A stretch of DNA of 64,000 bases from Abelmoschus esculentus (taxonomy: Eukaryota; Streptophyta; Magnoliopsida; Malvales; Malvaceae), in the NCBI GenBank assembly GCA_035048815.1, contig JAUCBN010000006.1, positions 16,321,001-16,385,000 of the forward strand, read 5' to 3'. Below the pieces are notes generated by a model. It did no database searches. It was not told where the DNA came from and saw only the letters and a list, made by a program, of their open reading frames with translations. Of this stretch, positions 36,455 to 49,380 are shown in pieces (positions within the stretch are counted from its first letter, which is position 1; each line of letters begins with the position of its first letter). The translations under genes and the position numbers were made by a program.

Positions 36455-39400
36455 ATGGCGATAGCAGGGGCAGGGCAGCTTAATCTGAACGAATCGCCCT
36501 GTTGGGGATCAAGAAGCGCCGATTGCTTCGAAAAGCTTGAGCAGATTGGCGAGGGTACCTACGGGTCTGTTCTTCTACTTCTCCTTTATTTATTTTCAAT
36601 TAGAGTTTTTTGGTAGATCTCTTCATTCTTTTTTAGGGTGAAATTGTTTTTTTATATCTTTAGTTAGTAACAATTCATTGGCAATTTAATTCAATTAGTA
36701 GTACTATATGTTTTTGCAGCCAAGTTTATATGGCCAGGGAAATCAAGACTGATGAAATTGTTGCTTTGAAGAAAATTCGCATGGATAATGAGAGAGAAGG
36801 GGTATGTTCTCGCCTATGTGTAATGTGTATATAATTCTCGTATAAATATAAAATTATAATACCTAAAAATTGTTATTTCTCAAAAATAAACTTGTGCAGT
36901 TTCCCATAACTGCTATTCGGGAAATTAAAATTCTGAAGAAGCTCCACCATGAGAATGTAATTAAGCTCAAAGAGATTGTTACTTCTCCTGGTAATTATAC
37001 TTGCTAATGCATTTACTTGTTTATTCATTCTATTGATTTAAATCCTGGTTTTCAAACTCACTCATTTCACCTTTGGTTTATACTTTCTGGTTTTATATGC
37101 TGTCTGATTTAGGTCCAGAGAAGGATGAACAGGGAAGACCAGGCAAGTGTTGTTCCATTCCTAACAATAATCTAATCGCCTTGCATTTAATCTTTGCTGG
37201 TAGTTAACTCTTTTCTTTCTTTATTATAGATGGAAATAAGTATAAAGGTGGAATTTATATGGTTTTTGAATACATGGACCATGATTTGACTGGCCTTGCT
37301 GATCGACCTGGGATGAGATTTTCAGTTCCTCAAATTAAGGTAACCCATTTTATAGGCAGAAAAAGGAAAAAAAGAGCAGTCTAGTTCAATTATATCAAAA
37401 TTTTCTTCTACTTAATGCTACTTTTTTTTTTCCAGTGTTATATGAGGCAACTTCTCACTGGGCTTCACTATTGTCATGTAAATCAAGTGCTTCACCGTGA
37501 CATCAAAGGTTCTTACTAACATTCCTGATATACCCATGTTTAAATATAATGCTCTTGCCTCTTACTATGAAATTGATAGCTTAATCGAACAATCCAAATA
37601 TGCCAAAGAGGGGTTGAGTTGACTTTTTAATATTTTGTGAAAGCAAGAAAGAAAATAGATACTTACTTGGCTGTATCACTACACATTAAGGAGTATCAGT
37701 ACTGATTTGTGTCACTAAATTTTTCGTGCTGTTTGAGTGAAAAGGTATATTTTTTTCCTTTTAACTGTTTTCTTTTACTCAAAATCTATTGGACTAATAT
37801 TAAAAATGTTTGTTTGAGAAGTTACTGAGTCATTCTTTACGAACTCATGAGTCATGTCTTAAAAATAAAATTTTATAAAACTCAAATTTGTTTGTCATAT
37901 CAAAATCGAATGAATATTATCTTAACAGAAATCCAAAGTAAGGATCTGCTTGTTCATTGCTGCAGGCTCAAATCTTCTTATAGACAATGAGGGTAACCTC
38001 AAGCTTGCTGATTTCGGTCTTGCTCGTTCATTCTCAAATGCTCACAATGCAAACCTTACCAATCGTGTCATTACTTTATGGTATAGGTATGTGGTTTACT
38101 CCCTGATTGAAGTGTTTGTTAACAATGATTGTATTTAAATTTTAAAGAAAAGCATAAGAATTTTTAACTGGTGCAGCATATACTTCCCATTTTTGGTCAA
38201 TTTCTCAGACCTCCGGAGCTGCTTCTTGGGGCAACCAAGTATGGTCCAGCAGTTGATATGTGGTCTGTTGGTTGTATTTTTGCTGAGCTCCTAAATGGGA
38301 AGCCTATATTTCCTGGAAAGGACGAGGTTAGTTTCTTTATGTTGAAATAAATGATTGAATTTTATAGAAACATGACATAATTGAAGGTTGGAACTTGGGA
38401 TATTTCATGAGTTATATCATTACACGTTTCTCTTAAACTCTGGGTGAAAATATACTCCTGGGAATATACCCACATACATTTGCTGAACCAAATCATGTGT
38501 GAACACATGTAAGCTTGTTCATTTGCATATTGAATGGTATTCCAATTTCATGGCCCTTTATTCCAGTAATTTGCTTGCAAGATCGCGGTTTGAAATGCTA
38601 TACATGAAATTATTGCAGCCAGAACAATTAAATAAGATATTTGAGCTGTGTGGAGCACCAGATGAAGTCAACTGGCCTGGGGTTTCTAAGATTCCCTGGT
38701 ATAACAACTTCAAGCCAACAAGGCCAATGAAGAGACGTCTCCGAGAAGTGTTTAGGCAGTAAGTTCACTTACATTGTCATATAGCACTTCCTTATGGTCA
38801 TAATGCTGATAGGCTGATTCTGGGAACCAGTACGTCTCCTACCCTTCCAGGACGTCATGCCTGGAACTTATTTATAGACATTGATCTAATTATGATATAT
38901 ATGTTATATTCTTCAATATGTGATTATGGATTAGTGTCTATCTCGTCACTGACTTATCCGTGTATCTGCTATAGTTTTGACCGTAATGCTTTGGAATTGT
39001 TGGAGAAGATGTTAACTCTTGATCCATCTCAGGTACCATTTCATATATTTGTCTGTCTGATTCATTTATGCTATATAAGAATCACAGGATTTGTTTCGCA
39101 GCTTTAGGTGATCTTTGACTTTAAATCATAGGCTGTTGAGTCTTGACTTATCTCGGTATTCATTTGTACTGGAATTGTTCTCTCTATATTCGATTTAAAA
39201 TCTGTAGCCAATTTATGTATCAATCAGTTCTGTCTATGTAATTGATTTATTTTAGCAGCATGAAAAAGCAATTTGACCATCTTTAAGAAACTTATTTAAC
39301 TTTGTTAATTACAATTAAGAGAATCTGAAGTAGTTATTTATCTGTTTCAAATTTAGCAACTAGTTCTCATGTTAGTGTGTTCTCTTTGTCTTAAAAATGC

Positions 39401-40100
39401 AGAGAATATGTGCCAAGGATGCACTTGATGCCGAGTATTTCTGGACAGACCCTTTACCATGTGATCCAAAGAGGTTGGCTTGGATACCTCCTTTTTGGTA
39501 ACTTTATTATTTTTCTGATTTTTATCAATTATCTATGTTTCTTTTTGGTTCAGCTTACCTAAATATGAATCTTCACATGAGTTCCAAACCAAGAAAAAGC
39601 GTCAGCAACAGAGACAACAGGAAGAAAATGCTAAGCGACAGAAACTACAGCATCCGCAGCCTCATTCCCGCCTACCACCAATTCAGTCTGGACAAGCACA
39701 CGCACACATGAGGCCTGGTCCTAACCCATCCTTGCATGGTTCTCAACCACCAGTTGCTTCAGGGCCTACCCACCATTATGGCAAGCCTCGTGGACCTGCA
39801 GGTGGGCCTGGGAGGTACCCTGCAAATGGAACAAGTGGGGGATACAATCACCCAAATCGTGGTGGTCAAGGTGGCGGGGGAGGTTATAGCAGTGGGCCAT
39901 ATCCACCACAAGGACGGGGGCCACCATACAGTGGCTCAAGTGGTACGCCCAGTGCTGGTCCAAGGGGTGGTGGAGGTAGTGGTTATGGAGTTGGAGCTCA
40001 CAATTACTCACAGGGTGGGCCCTATGGAAGTTCAGGTGCCGGACGTGGCTCTAACATGATGGGTGGAAACCGCAACCAACAATATGGTTGGCAGCAGTGA
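36455..40100 (+). CDS. CDKC: Cyclin-dependent kinase C (CDK9/P-TEFb-like)
   Basis: Nuclear serine/threonine kinase of the PITAIRE class, partner of cyclin T, that phosphorylates the RNA polymerase II C-terminal domain. Twelve coding exons: 36455–36564, 36720–36801, 36900–36990, 37113–37142, 37230–37339, 37436–37508, 37966–38086, 38209–38326, 38619–38758, 38975–39032, 39403–39473 and 39554–40100, giving 516 residues. Visible motifs: glycine loop GEGTYG (32–37), ATP lysine K54, PITAIRE helix 66–72, catalytic HRDIKGSN with D163, DFG 181–183, T-loop T197 in NLTNRVITLWYRPPE. After the kinase domain come a basic KKKRQQQRQ stretch and a Gly/Pro/Ser/Tyr-rich tail ending QQYGWQQ, as in Arabidopsis CDKC;1 and CDKC;2. 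ATG 36455 was chosen because MAIAGAGQLNL aligns with family N-termini. The intron 37143–37229 has a GC donor (CAG then gcaagt); skipping it would break the frame. Confidence 0.96.
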
Positions 40101-42883
40101 TTTGATGATGGTAATCAATAGCTCCGCTTTTAATCTGGGTTCTTTTTAAGTTGGATTTGCAGCTTCGGATTGGATTTGGATTGATCTATGTATAATTTCT
40201 TCCAGTCCCACGCTGCACCTCAGGTCAGCCATAATTTCACTCCCTCTTGTTTTTTTTCAAAATAGACTGGACAACACTTGGTAGATATGGTTGGTTTTGG
40301 AAAGAAACATCACCAATGGCTGTCTTATATCCCATCACTGTCAATAGTGACAATCCAAGTGTTGTAACTTTTAGCCCTTGATTCATGTAGTATTCTTTTC
40401 CGAGAGAAATTTTCAATTGTTTCTTAATGTATTGTTTTGGAGAACATTTTTCCCAGAAATGGTGGCAGATTGTAGCCTATCCTAGGGTGTAAATGCAAAT
40501 TTGAAGTGGCCTAATTAAATTCTTTGGAATATTTGAAGGGTATAAAATTAATTTCCCCAAACCCTGGGGGTATAGGCTCTGGAACTATAAATGGATACTT
40601 AGAATCTTTATTCAATAGGCTTGTATTATATCAAATAAAATTAGTTAATTTAGTTTTACAGATAGAGGTTATACGTTTTACTTAAAGTGCGTATACTTTT
40701 TTAATTTTATAGACTTTTGCGCAAACTGCTCCACAGTACATTAAACTTTAATATCTGAAGCCTAAACAATAACCTTAAATTTTAATTGTAATTCAAATTT
40801 TTTAAACCCATCAACTTTAAGTTAAATCAGTAAATCCTAAAAACTAAGATTCTTGTAAAAAATTTGTTCACCGGTAATGAATATATTTTTTTAATATTGA
40901 TATTTGAATTTTATTAAACATTATAAAAATATTATAAATATAATATCAAAAAGAAATAAAAAATGACTAGTCTACTAAAAATCTCATTTAATGTGCAAAG
41001 AAAAACAAACACTTTTGTAGACATCAGCATATAGTCGAAGCTTAAAATCTTTATAAATCTATGTCTCTATTCAAAAGATATTTTACGAATAAAAACGAGT
41101 GGTGAGTGAACTAAATTATTAAGTAGATTGTTCTGTTATACGATTCTTATTGTATTGACTAATAAAACATCATACGAATAGGAGTTAATGTTTTTACAAT
41201 CACTGATGAAATCAAATCAAAAATTAATATCATAAAAATATCAAACCACCACCAAAATATACTAAAGTTTTACCAAATAAAAGATAACACAAATCATAAA
41301 AAGCAATAAAAAGATAAATCCCATGAACGCCCGTCTATTTAATAATTGATAGCTTACACTTTTAATTCTTAAATTATATATATTTCAACTTATACTTAAA
41401 ATTATTGGGAAAAAAAATATGAAACATGAAGTCCTAAAGGGATCAATGTGTGTATAACTTATATAAAAAGGTAAACGATTTTTTTTCGCTTTAGTCTTTA
41501 AAAAATTTAGTTTGTCCCAAGTCGACTATTATTTAGTTATGAATTTTATAATTTTATACATTATTAGTTGTTATTAGTAATATCATTTTATTTGAATTTA
41601 ATATTAAATAAAATATAATAAAATTATATTTTGTATTATATTTAATAAAAATATTTTTTCTCTCTCAAGAGATATCCTCGGTAGGAACCAAACTCCAAAA
41701 ATATAATTTTCTTGATCCAGTTATAATGGTTACAGTAGTATCTGTTCTAAAGTATACTTTCAACCATTGGACATTAATGCGCAATCATTATATTGTTATT
41801 ACTGATGCTCAAATCCATAACTTCAAGGACAACAACAGTTCTTTTAACCGATGAGACTAAATAAGTGCCAAAAAAATACAAAATAAATGGTAATTTACGG
41901 TAACCATCCATTGAAGTCGACATCAATCATAGGTGAAAATATCACATTGCTAAAACAAATGTACCATACTGCCAACACAGAGACAGTGTAGCTCTTTTCT
42001 TGATCAGAACGTTTACATGATGAAAATAGGCGTTGATAAAAGAATTACCAATACATAGGGCGGACCACCCGGAGGGGTGTCGAGAGACAGACGCACACCT
42101 AAAATTTTCTAGTTTCCCTGTATTTTGTATATATATATATATATTGTATTTTCTATTGATAATCTAATTATGTACCCTTAAACTCTTATAATTTTACACT
42201 CCTTACCTGAAATTCTAGCTCCACCCCTACCTATACACATTTGTATATGCTTTTCGGGATATCTCCTAGAGAATCACATCAACTCTGTAAATAATAAACC
42301 ATGCGATTCTTAAACCTTGGAAACCTCCTTATCGAGTAATCAGTTTTCAGTCTCGAAAACAGACACCCCCAGGGGCTGCAACAAGACTTGTCCAGTAAGG
42401 GAGTGAAAGTATACATGTATTTTGCCAAATTGTTTAATGCCACAATTTCATCTTTCGCCACTAGCTTTACCAACACTTTCTACATTTCATGCAAAAATTG
42501 TGTACCAATCTATGAACTCACAGTATACATACAGAATAGTTCCATGCAGCTATAATTTAATTAGTTCCCTCACATTGCAAAAGACGGAATGTGTTAGTAA
42601 AATTTCCCGTCTAAGTTCCAATATAAATTTGACTTTGGTGGTTAATAATAAACGGAATTACTATGCATTAATCCTAATTTAAGAAAGAAATCTTATTTGT
42701 GCAAAACTAGTTCACATAAAATGCAAAGCATCAAACTAAAAGTACCATCACATGTTTAGACCCTATAGTTTTACTGTTGCAGCACATTTTGAAGCCAAAA
42801 TCAACATCAAAGCTAAACAGACCCTAACAACCACCCTGAAAATATGTAGATATATAAAGTTATTGAAGAGGCAAGAAGATACT
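40101..42883. other. CDKC 3' UTR followed by AT-rich intergenic DNA
   Basis: The first 500 bp are G+C-normal and likely include the 3' UTR. Beyond 40650 the DNA is AT-rich with no gene. A (TA)n run lies at about 42129–42145. Confidence 0.5.
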
Positions 42884-43269
42884 CTATTTTGATACGGTTG
42901 TTCGAAGGGGCAGAACACTTTCAACTTCCTTAGATTCGGCGCTTCTTTCTGCTACAATTTTCGACATTCCAAACATCTGAGACAGAACCCAATTTTTTTT
43001 TTAGTAAGACACCAAATATAAACAGAGTACATAACAAGAAAGCTCACATAATCAATAGTGCGAAAGATGAAGGTAAGAACCTTCTGTATGGTCTTCTTAA
43101 AGCAAGTTTTGTGCTCATCCATCGATGCATTAACAAACTCATCAATGTGATCCTTCAAGTCTTCAAGGAAGGTGGCCTCTTCATTCTTCTTCTTCCTACA
43201 TGAAGTCACAACTTGAGCATGAACAGCAGGCGATGCTTGTTTCTCAGGTTGACTCTTTTGTGTGTCCAT
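42884..43269 (-). CDS. Small two-exon protein of unknown function
   Basis: Exon 1 begins at ATG 43269 (MDTQKSQPEKQ…). It contains an acidic/amphipathic stretch, FLEDLKDHIDEFVNASMDEH, followed by KTCFKKTIQK. Exon 2 (42976–42884) encodes 30 residues starting MFGMSKIVAER and ending TTVSK. Two donors keep the frame: after AAG at 43081 (gttctt; 93-residue protein, IQK joined to MFGMSK) or after TAT at 43048 (gtgagc; 104 residues, 71-nt intron). The acceptor ctcag at 42977 is strong. No signal peptide or membrane segment is seen. The coherent frame across the splice and the soluble, charged character argue for a real gene. I do not know its function. Confidence 0.65.
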
Positions 43270-45338
43270 TCTTTGTTTAGTAAAGAACTTCATAACAAAC
43301 ATTCAAATCATGCCAAGTAATTAGATTTTTATAACAAATAAAGAATCAACTATCTAATAATCAAATCATAAATCAGGGTTTCAAACATAGTTTAGAGGTT
43401 TAGAATTTAAAATTTGTGATCAAACTTAGTATTTAAGATTAGAATTCAGGAGTTTAAATCATAAAGTGTTTAGAATTAGAAATTAGGGTTTAAACAATAT
43501 GGTGTGTAAGATTATAATTTAGGGCTAAGAGTTTAGATAACATAATGAGGATTTAGATTTCAACATATAAACTTATTCAAACACTAAATCCTAAATTCTA
43601 ACCACTCTAAATTTTAAATCTCTAAACCATAAACCCAGAAACTTTACACTACATTGAATACATAAACCCCCCAAAAAATTACACTATAAGCGTTTACACT
43701 AATTAAAATATAGAATTTATATTCAAAACACGGGCGTTAGAAAAAAAAACAATCATACACAACTTAGTTTTGGGGTTTAGAATTTAAGATCAAAAACAAA
43801 GTAAACGGAGAGACAGAATGAGCTGAGAGTAGGATTGAAAACAAAAAAAAAATCAAATATAATGGAATGAGGGAGTAGCGGATAGCAATATAACTCATAA
43901 TCTCTGTCATGTCACCATTAGAAATTAATCTTCAATTTAAGTTTAGGGCTTTGAAAATTGCCTGATTGAATATCCTGATCCGTCGAGAACTTGAAAGTAG
44001 CGGTATGAACAAAGCAGTGATGACGAAACAAGACAAGATTTTTAGTTTTTTCTTCTTCTAGTACCCTCTTTTTTATTGGGCTCAATTCTCATTTGGGTTT
44101 GTCAACATTTTTAACAATTTAGGTATAAAAGCCTCTGGTCCAGAAGAGGAATAAAAACCCAATTGTACATATTTGGGTTCGAACAGTTTTTTCACCGAGT
44201 CAGCCGGTTTTTTACAGTATAGTGCCCAAATGTATATATAATTAGGGCCGGAGACAAATCGCGAGCTACTCGAGTTCGATTCGGTGAAAGCTCGGTCAAA
44301 AATCGACTCGAGTTTTTAACAAGCCGAGCTACATGATACTCAACTCGAAAACATACATATACTATTTTTTTTATAATTTAAAATCTAAATTTTTAAAATT
44401 AAAACTCTAAAATCTAAACCTTAAACATAAATCTTAAACCCTAAATTAAGATATAAAAATCTAAAATTAACAAGTCTGAGTTTATACAACTTGTGTATCA
44501 AAAATATTTTCTCCATTAGGCTTTAAATGAGATGTGAGAGATAAGAGTTACTTGAGTCTAACAAGGTCAAAGATCGGTCAATACTTGGCTCGAAAAAAGC
44601 TCAAACTCGACTCGAGTTCTTAACAAGCCGAGCCAAACTTAGATATTTCAGGCTCGTTTAAAATTACTCAAGCTCAAACTCGACTCGAAATCTTAACAAG
44701 CCAAGCCGAGTTTAACACTACTCAAGCTCAACTCGTTTACACCCCAATATACAATACAGTGTGTACATAATTAATATTATTATATTATTACAATGGTACG
44801 CATGTATATATACTATCTTTTTATCAAAAGAAAAATTGATTTAAAACTATACATAATATATCTACGGTATGAAGTAAACATTGATAATCAGTTGATTAGA
44901 GCTGGCTTAACTGCTTCTATCCCATTTTTTAAGTCTCAGTTTCATGACTTAACATGAGACTTAACATGAGCGTCTTTTCGCCTAGAGTTTCTCCCTCCCT
45001 TTCCCTCTAGGTAGAAGTTGTAGTAGTCTTTGTCAAAAATATATACTATGGTATGTATTTCTATATGTAATGAGTTTTTTAATAAAAAATTACCGTGCAT
45101 GTATACAATAAGTTGGTGGGAGTGTCGTATATAAGTTGGATTTCCTATTCAAGTAAAAGGAAATGCACTGTAGCCACCACATAATAAGAATACAAAAGAA
45201 AAGAAGCCATGCAACGGAACAGCGAACGTTAGAGATATTGAATGCGGCAGGCGTTCCAGATTTATAAATTAATGGTCAATTTGGCACTGTATGTGTATTG
45301 ATTTAAGTGACACTAACTACATGGGCAAAAAGTGAATC
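43270..45338. other. Intergenic DNA with telomere-like and clustered 'ctcga' repeats
   Basis: At 43370–43800 and 44395–44460 the DNA is built from decayed words of the type tttagggttta and aaaccctaaat. At about 44240–44745 are many ctcgactcgag and aacaagccgag words ending in gtttacacccc, a layout common to decayed hAT-like plant elements. The promoter of the small gene at 42884–43269 may lie near 43900–44040. Confidence 0.45.
44240..44745. repeat. Decayed inverted-repeat element with ctcgag and gccgag words
   Basis: Direct and inverted copies of aactcgactcgagtt and aacaagccgagc occur throughout, and the right end is tttacacccc. No TSD could be assigned. Confidence 0.45.
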
Positions 45339-48300
45339 TTAAGTCAATTTCAGCTTCCTAAATGTTCCAAGTATTGATGAGACATACTCTATAAAACTAG
45401 GACCAGATCTGGGCATGTTATCGATGAGCCATTCATAATCCGATAATGTTGCGTCGGATAATGGCTCCAGGAACTCGCACCGTTCCAATATTTCGAGTGG
45501 TGGCACTCCAGCAATTAGGTTTGTGTCTAGCTTTGGCTTACCCTTGATTAGCTCTTCAGGCAATTTCAGAGGTCCAGTCTCCAGGGTCGAGGGGGATGCA
45601 CCGGCTGTTACCCCTTGCCTGAAAGGGAGGCTACTCGCTGCCTGTAAACAGAATTCCACCCATTGATGGATTAATGGAGATGGACCTCTCACACGTCCCC
45701 CAATACGGTTTGTTTCAAGTCTAGAGGCAGCTGGAATTACCTGCAAAGAGACAAACCTAGATATCTGAAAGAGGATATGAAAGAATCTATTTTCTATTTC
45801 ATTGCTACTCTGTTCTTGATCGCTGTATGTTTCACCACAACTCAGTTCCTCCTTTTCGATCTCCACTATAAAATCATTATACATTCTCTCGTTTTAGTTC
45901 CAACTTCCAATATACTATACCGACACACCAACCTCTTAACTTGACTGATATTTTTTTAAAATCATTGCAAGACAAATGTGTTACCAGCAAAAAAGCAGAA
46001 AATGCAATGGATCAGATGTATACCCATAGATCAGCCCATAAGCTAGCTCCAGACTTGGGAACAATGACTGCTACATTTGACATTCGCTTTGCAACTGGAA
46101 GAACATCACTACTCCACCCAACCGCCACCCAAACATCTCCTACTGAAAATGCTCTGAGATAGTTCGCACTGTCGAAAAATTTAACCTACAAAAAAACAAA
46201 GTATATACTGCTATAATACAACGAAGAAGCAACTAAAGCAAATTAAAGAGAAAAATGCAAGTGGAAAAAAACAAATATCCAGCTTAACATTGAAAATAAT
46301 ATTTTTAAGATAGAAAAGGAAAGGACGGACACCTATTGCACTTCTTCTAGTTCCCCAGAACATGCTCAAGTTCTCATCACTTGCATTGAATGAAAAGTAA
46401 ATATTGTAGAGAATAGCAAGCAATTGCATTTGCACCGGATATGTTATTCAGTCTACTTTCTGTAACATAAAAATTACATGCTACAAAATCTTGTCTATAT
46501 CTCAATTCTGCACTTAAACAAACAATCCATCGGGGAGTGTCAAAGCTAAAATAACCCGTTTACCAAGGAAAATGCTAAATTATGCACCATTTGTTGAACT
46601 GGACAGGTGTCAATTTGGAGAATGTGCATGTTCAGTATAAGTCAATATTTTGTGCATATCTATAAATTCATACACAAAGGCTTACAAATTCCGCTTCAGC
46701 AAATGAGGCATGAAAATCCATCTAAGGGTGCAAGACCCAAGTTAACACAAAGGGGGCTCGAATTTGGATTTCGAGCATCAGACGGAACCTTTTCTCTTAA
46801 GACTAATGAATAATGGTAAGTATCTTAATATAAAAGATCATATAATCCAGCAAGTCAATACCGGTAATTACTTTCGAGTCAGGTCCACAATAAACTTATC
46901 ACTACAAGAATAAAGATGCAATGGTTCCTAATCACGCTATATGAACTTGTAGAAACTAGAAAGAATGAGGAGACATAAAAAAGACATAATATCATTTACA
47001 CGGTGCTACCTGTTTTGCAAGTAATTCTAGATTCTGAAGGACAGCATTCCTCCCTCCAGCAACTTGCAAGTCAATGTCTGTTGTGTTGTATGATGCACCC
47101 ATGTACTTCAAAACTGCACCAACAACCTCTCTAGGCGAGTTGACCATTGAAATTCTTCCGGCAAGTTCAGGCCGCCACAAATCTGCCCAATCCTGCAATA
47201 GGTTTTCCCCCTAGATTGTTAATGTTAATGAGCGATTATAAACAAAATACTGATAAAATATATAAGATAAACACTAGGTCATGACTGATGATTTGTTCAC
47301 GAGTTGAGAAAACCTGGAAAACATGTAAATAAAGGATCCATGCAAGGGAAGACTGGGGAGTTTCAGATAATTGTAAAGCGCATGTTTTAACAGTCAAAGG
47401 CTCCAGCAGAAACATGTGTAAACAAAGTAGGCAAGGGAAACCACAATTCAGAGATTCGAAGGCCATTCTTTCCTGCAGTCGTTTTAACTCACGGCCACAA
47501 ATAGAATACAACAAAATTCTTTATTCACTAGATTTCAAGATGGGAATAAGTTCTGAAATTCTTTCCGAGACAAAACTTTCAAAAAAAATGTCTACCTAAT
47601 AACACAATGAGTAAATAACCTCCAAGAAAATCTACCTAATGTCAAGCAAATAAGAAAATAGTCCGGCTATAAAGGTTTGTATGGAGAGTAAATCGCCGAA
47701 TGTTTCCCCACAGGCCAAACAAAACTAGATTAACCTTTATGCTACAATAAAAAAAGGGCATGTCTGAAAATAGATTAAAGATTCTACTGTGTCTAACATA
47801 CCATTACTACCAAATTTTAGACCATATGAGAAAAAAAGAGAGGAACCTATGGAAAATTCTAGAAAAATAGATAAGACCGTTCAAAAGCAGCGGAATGCAT
47901 GCACATATTGCAATTGTAATTGTCGCAAATAAGAATCATATTAGAGCTAAAGTCAGCACTGGTTTTATTTTACAGATAAATTAACATTACCTGTATAGGA
48001 GGCAAGTTTTGCTTTTGAAATTTGGTTTTCTTGTATGCTATGACCATGGTACCCCATCGATAGGGTGCTGCCCATACCTGACCCTGTGGATCAATATCTC
48101 CATTGCGGTTCCTGCGAAGATAAACCTGGGACATTTCAAGAGTTGGATAATGCTTTGGGCTTTGTTTTGAATTGGATAAGAACAAAATATGATGCCGTTT
48201 TACCTTCCATTTGTGACTTAAATCCTTAAACCAGTCTAAGTGTTCAGCAGCAGTAAAGGGTTCGATAACAGCTTTTCTGATAGCAAAAGAGAGCCAGGAG

Positions 48301-48932
48301 TCACCCAGGGTTACAATATCAGCAGCCGCCACAGATGCAGGCCCAATATTCACTTTGCCTTTGGCTGGGGTAAAGGGTAGGCATAACTGAGCAAAAATAT
48401 CTTCAAGAGAAGGGCGAAATTTGGCTTGGAGCTTTAAGCGCCTGGATTGAGAGGAGATGAAATCCTTAGACCAGGAAGGAGGCACTGAACCCTGAAGAGC
48501 AACCATGGAGAGAGGAGCTGTGAGAGCAAAAGATTTGGATTTCCAAACCTCAAAAGCTGCTTCCATTTTCTCATCATCTTCTTCTTCTTCTACAGCTGCT
48601 GACCTGTTATCAGCTGTTTGGTTCATTGTAGAAGAAGCAAAGTTAGTGGATTAATAAATTGATTCAAAAAGTGAGACAGAAAGGTGGGTACCTTTTTCAA
48701 GGCGGTGGTGCAATGGCGTTAGAGCAGAAGCGGAGGAGCAAATGCAAAAACTCAGCCCCACAAACACAATTGTTGAGGTAGAAATGGCAACAAGCAACGG
48801 CTTTTTGCTGGATTCATGGATACGGAGCCGAGGATGAAACTTGATTGAGGAGCTTTTGTATCTGTTCGAGCTGGAATCAGCGAGAGGGGTATCAAAGCAG
48901 GAACAACTAAGGGCTGCTGCTGCTAATGCCAT
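45339..48932 (-). CDS. PotD-like spermidine/putrescine-binding protein, plastid-targeted
   Basis: Resembles the solute-binding component of bacterial polyamine ABC transporters; plant members are predicted chloroplast proteins of unproven transport role. Six exons: 48932–48692, 48613–48204, 48125–47991, 47192–47010, 46185–46024 and 45740–45339, giving 510 residues. The N-terminus is Ser/Ala-rich with basic residues (transit-peptide-like, about 1–45). A hydrophobic segment follows (about 46–64, ending before SSASALT), which could be a thylakoid-type signal or anchor. The binding-protein fold starts around 'GSVPPSW'. Later landmarks are QVWAAPYRWGTMVIAYKK, DWADLWRPELAGRISMVNSP, GDVWVAVGWSSDVLP and WVEFCLQAASSLPF. 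All introns are GT–AG and in frame. The first ATG in the long frame lies 60 bp downstream of another in-frame ATG; MALAAAALSC was chosen for its transit-peptide character. I recall an Arabidopsis orthologue, At1g31410. Confidence 0.9.
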
Positions 48933-49029
48933 TTCAGTGTTCCCTGAAATAACCAATACCAGTATTAACGCCAACCCTTTACCTTCTGGCAAAATTACGG
49001 AATGTCTGCTCTTGAAGAAAGATTAAGAA

Positions 49030-49380
49030 TAAGAATGACTAGGTTTAAGAATGGGAATGGAAATTCAAGTTATCCCAATTCGAATTCAACTTCGATCATT
49101 TACAATTATGGTCCAGCGTTTACCTACGAATCTAGGGATTGACAAATATATTTTTCTAGAGTATTTTCAGTATAAATATCCAGGGAAAGTAGAGAATGCT
49201 ATAATGCCTATGAATTTGTGAGCATGGGATTACTTAGCCACTGGATTACTTAAGGTTAGGGATGAAATTACCTGGTTGATACAGAAAATTGATTCGCGTC
49301 TTCTGCCAGAAGAAATTGAAGATGATGTGAATGAAGATAGGTTTTCTGGATGGGATCCTTTGGCTGGGAGGATAATCTAA
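49030..49380 (+). pseudogene. Protein-coding relic upstream of the PotD-like gene
   Basis: One frame stays open from about 49060 to 49380 except for a single TGA at 49219–49221. It reads VQRLPTNLGIDKYIFLEYFQ, then KYPGKVENAIMPMNL, the stop, AWDYLATGLLKVRDEITWLI, and a C-terminal EEIEDDVNEDRFSGWDPLAG before TAA. The composition is clearly protein-like. I do not recognise the family. It may be the 3' end of a lost gene, or a last exon whose upstream exons have decayed. It lies divergent to the PotD-like gene. Confidence 0.45.

Noticed and set aside
39736..40059. Alternative frames over the CDKC C-terminal tail
   Set aside because: Shadows of the Gly/Pro-rich last exon, whose repetitive codons open other frames.
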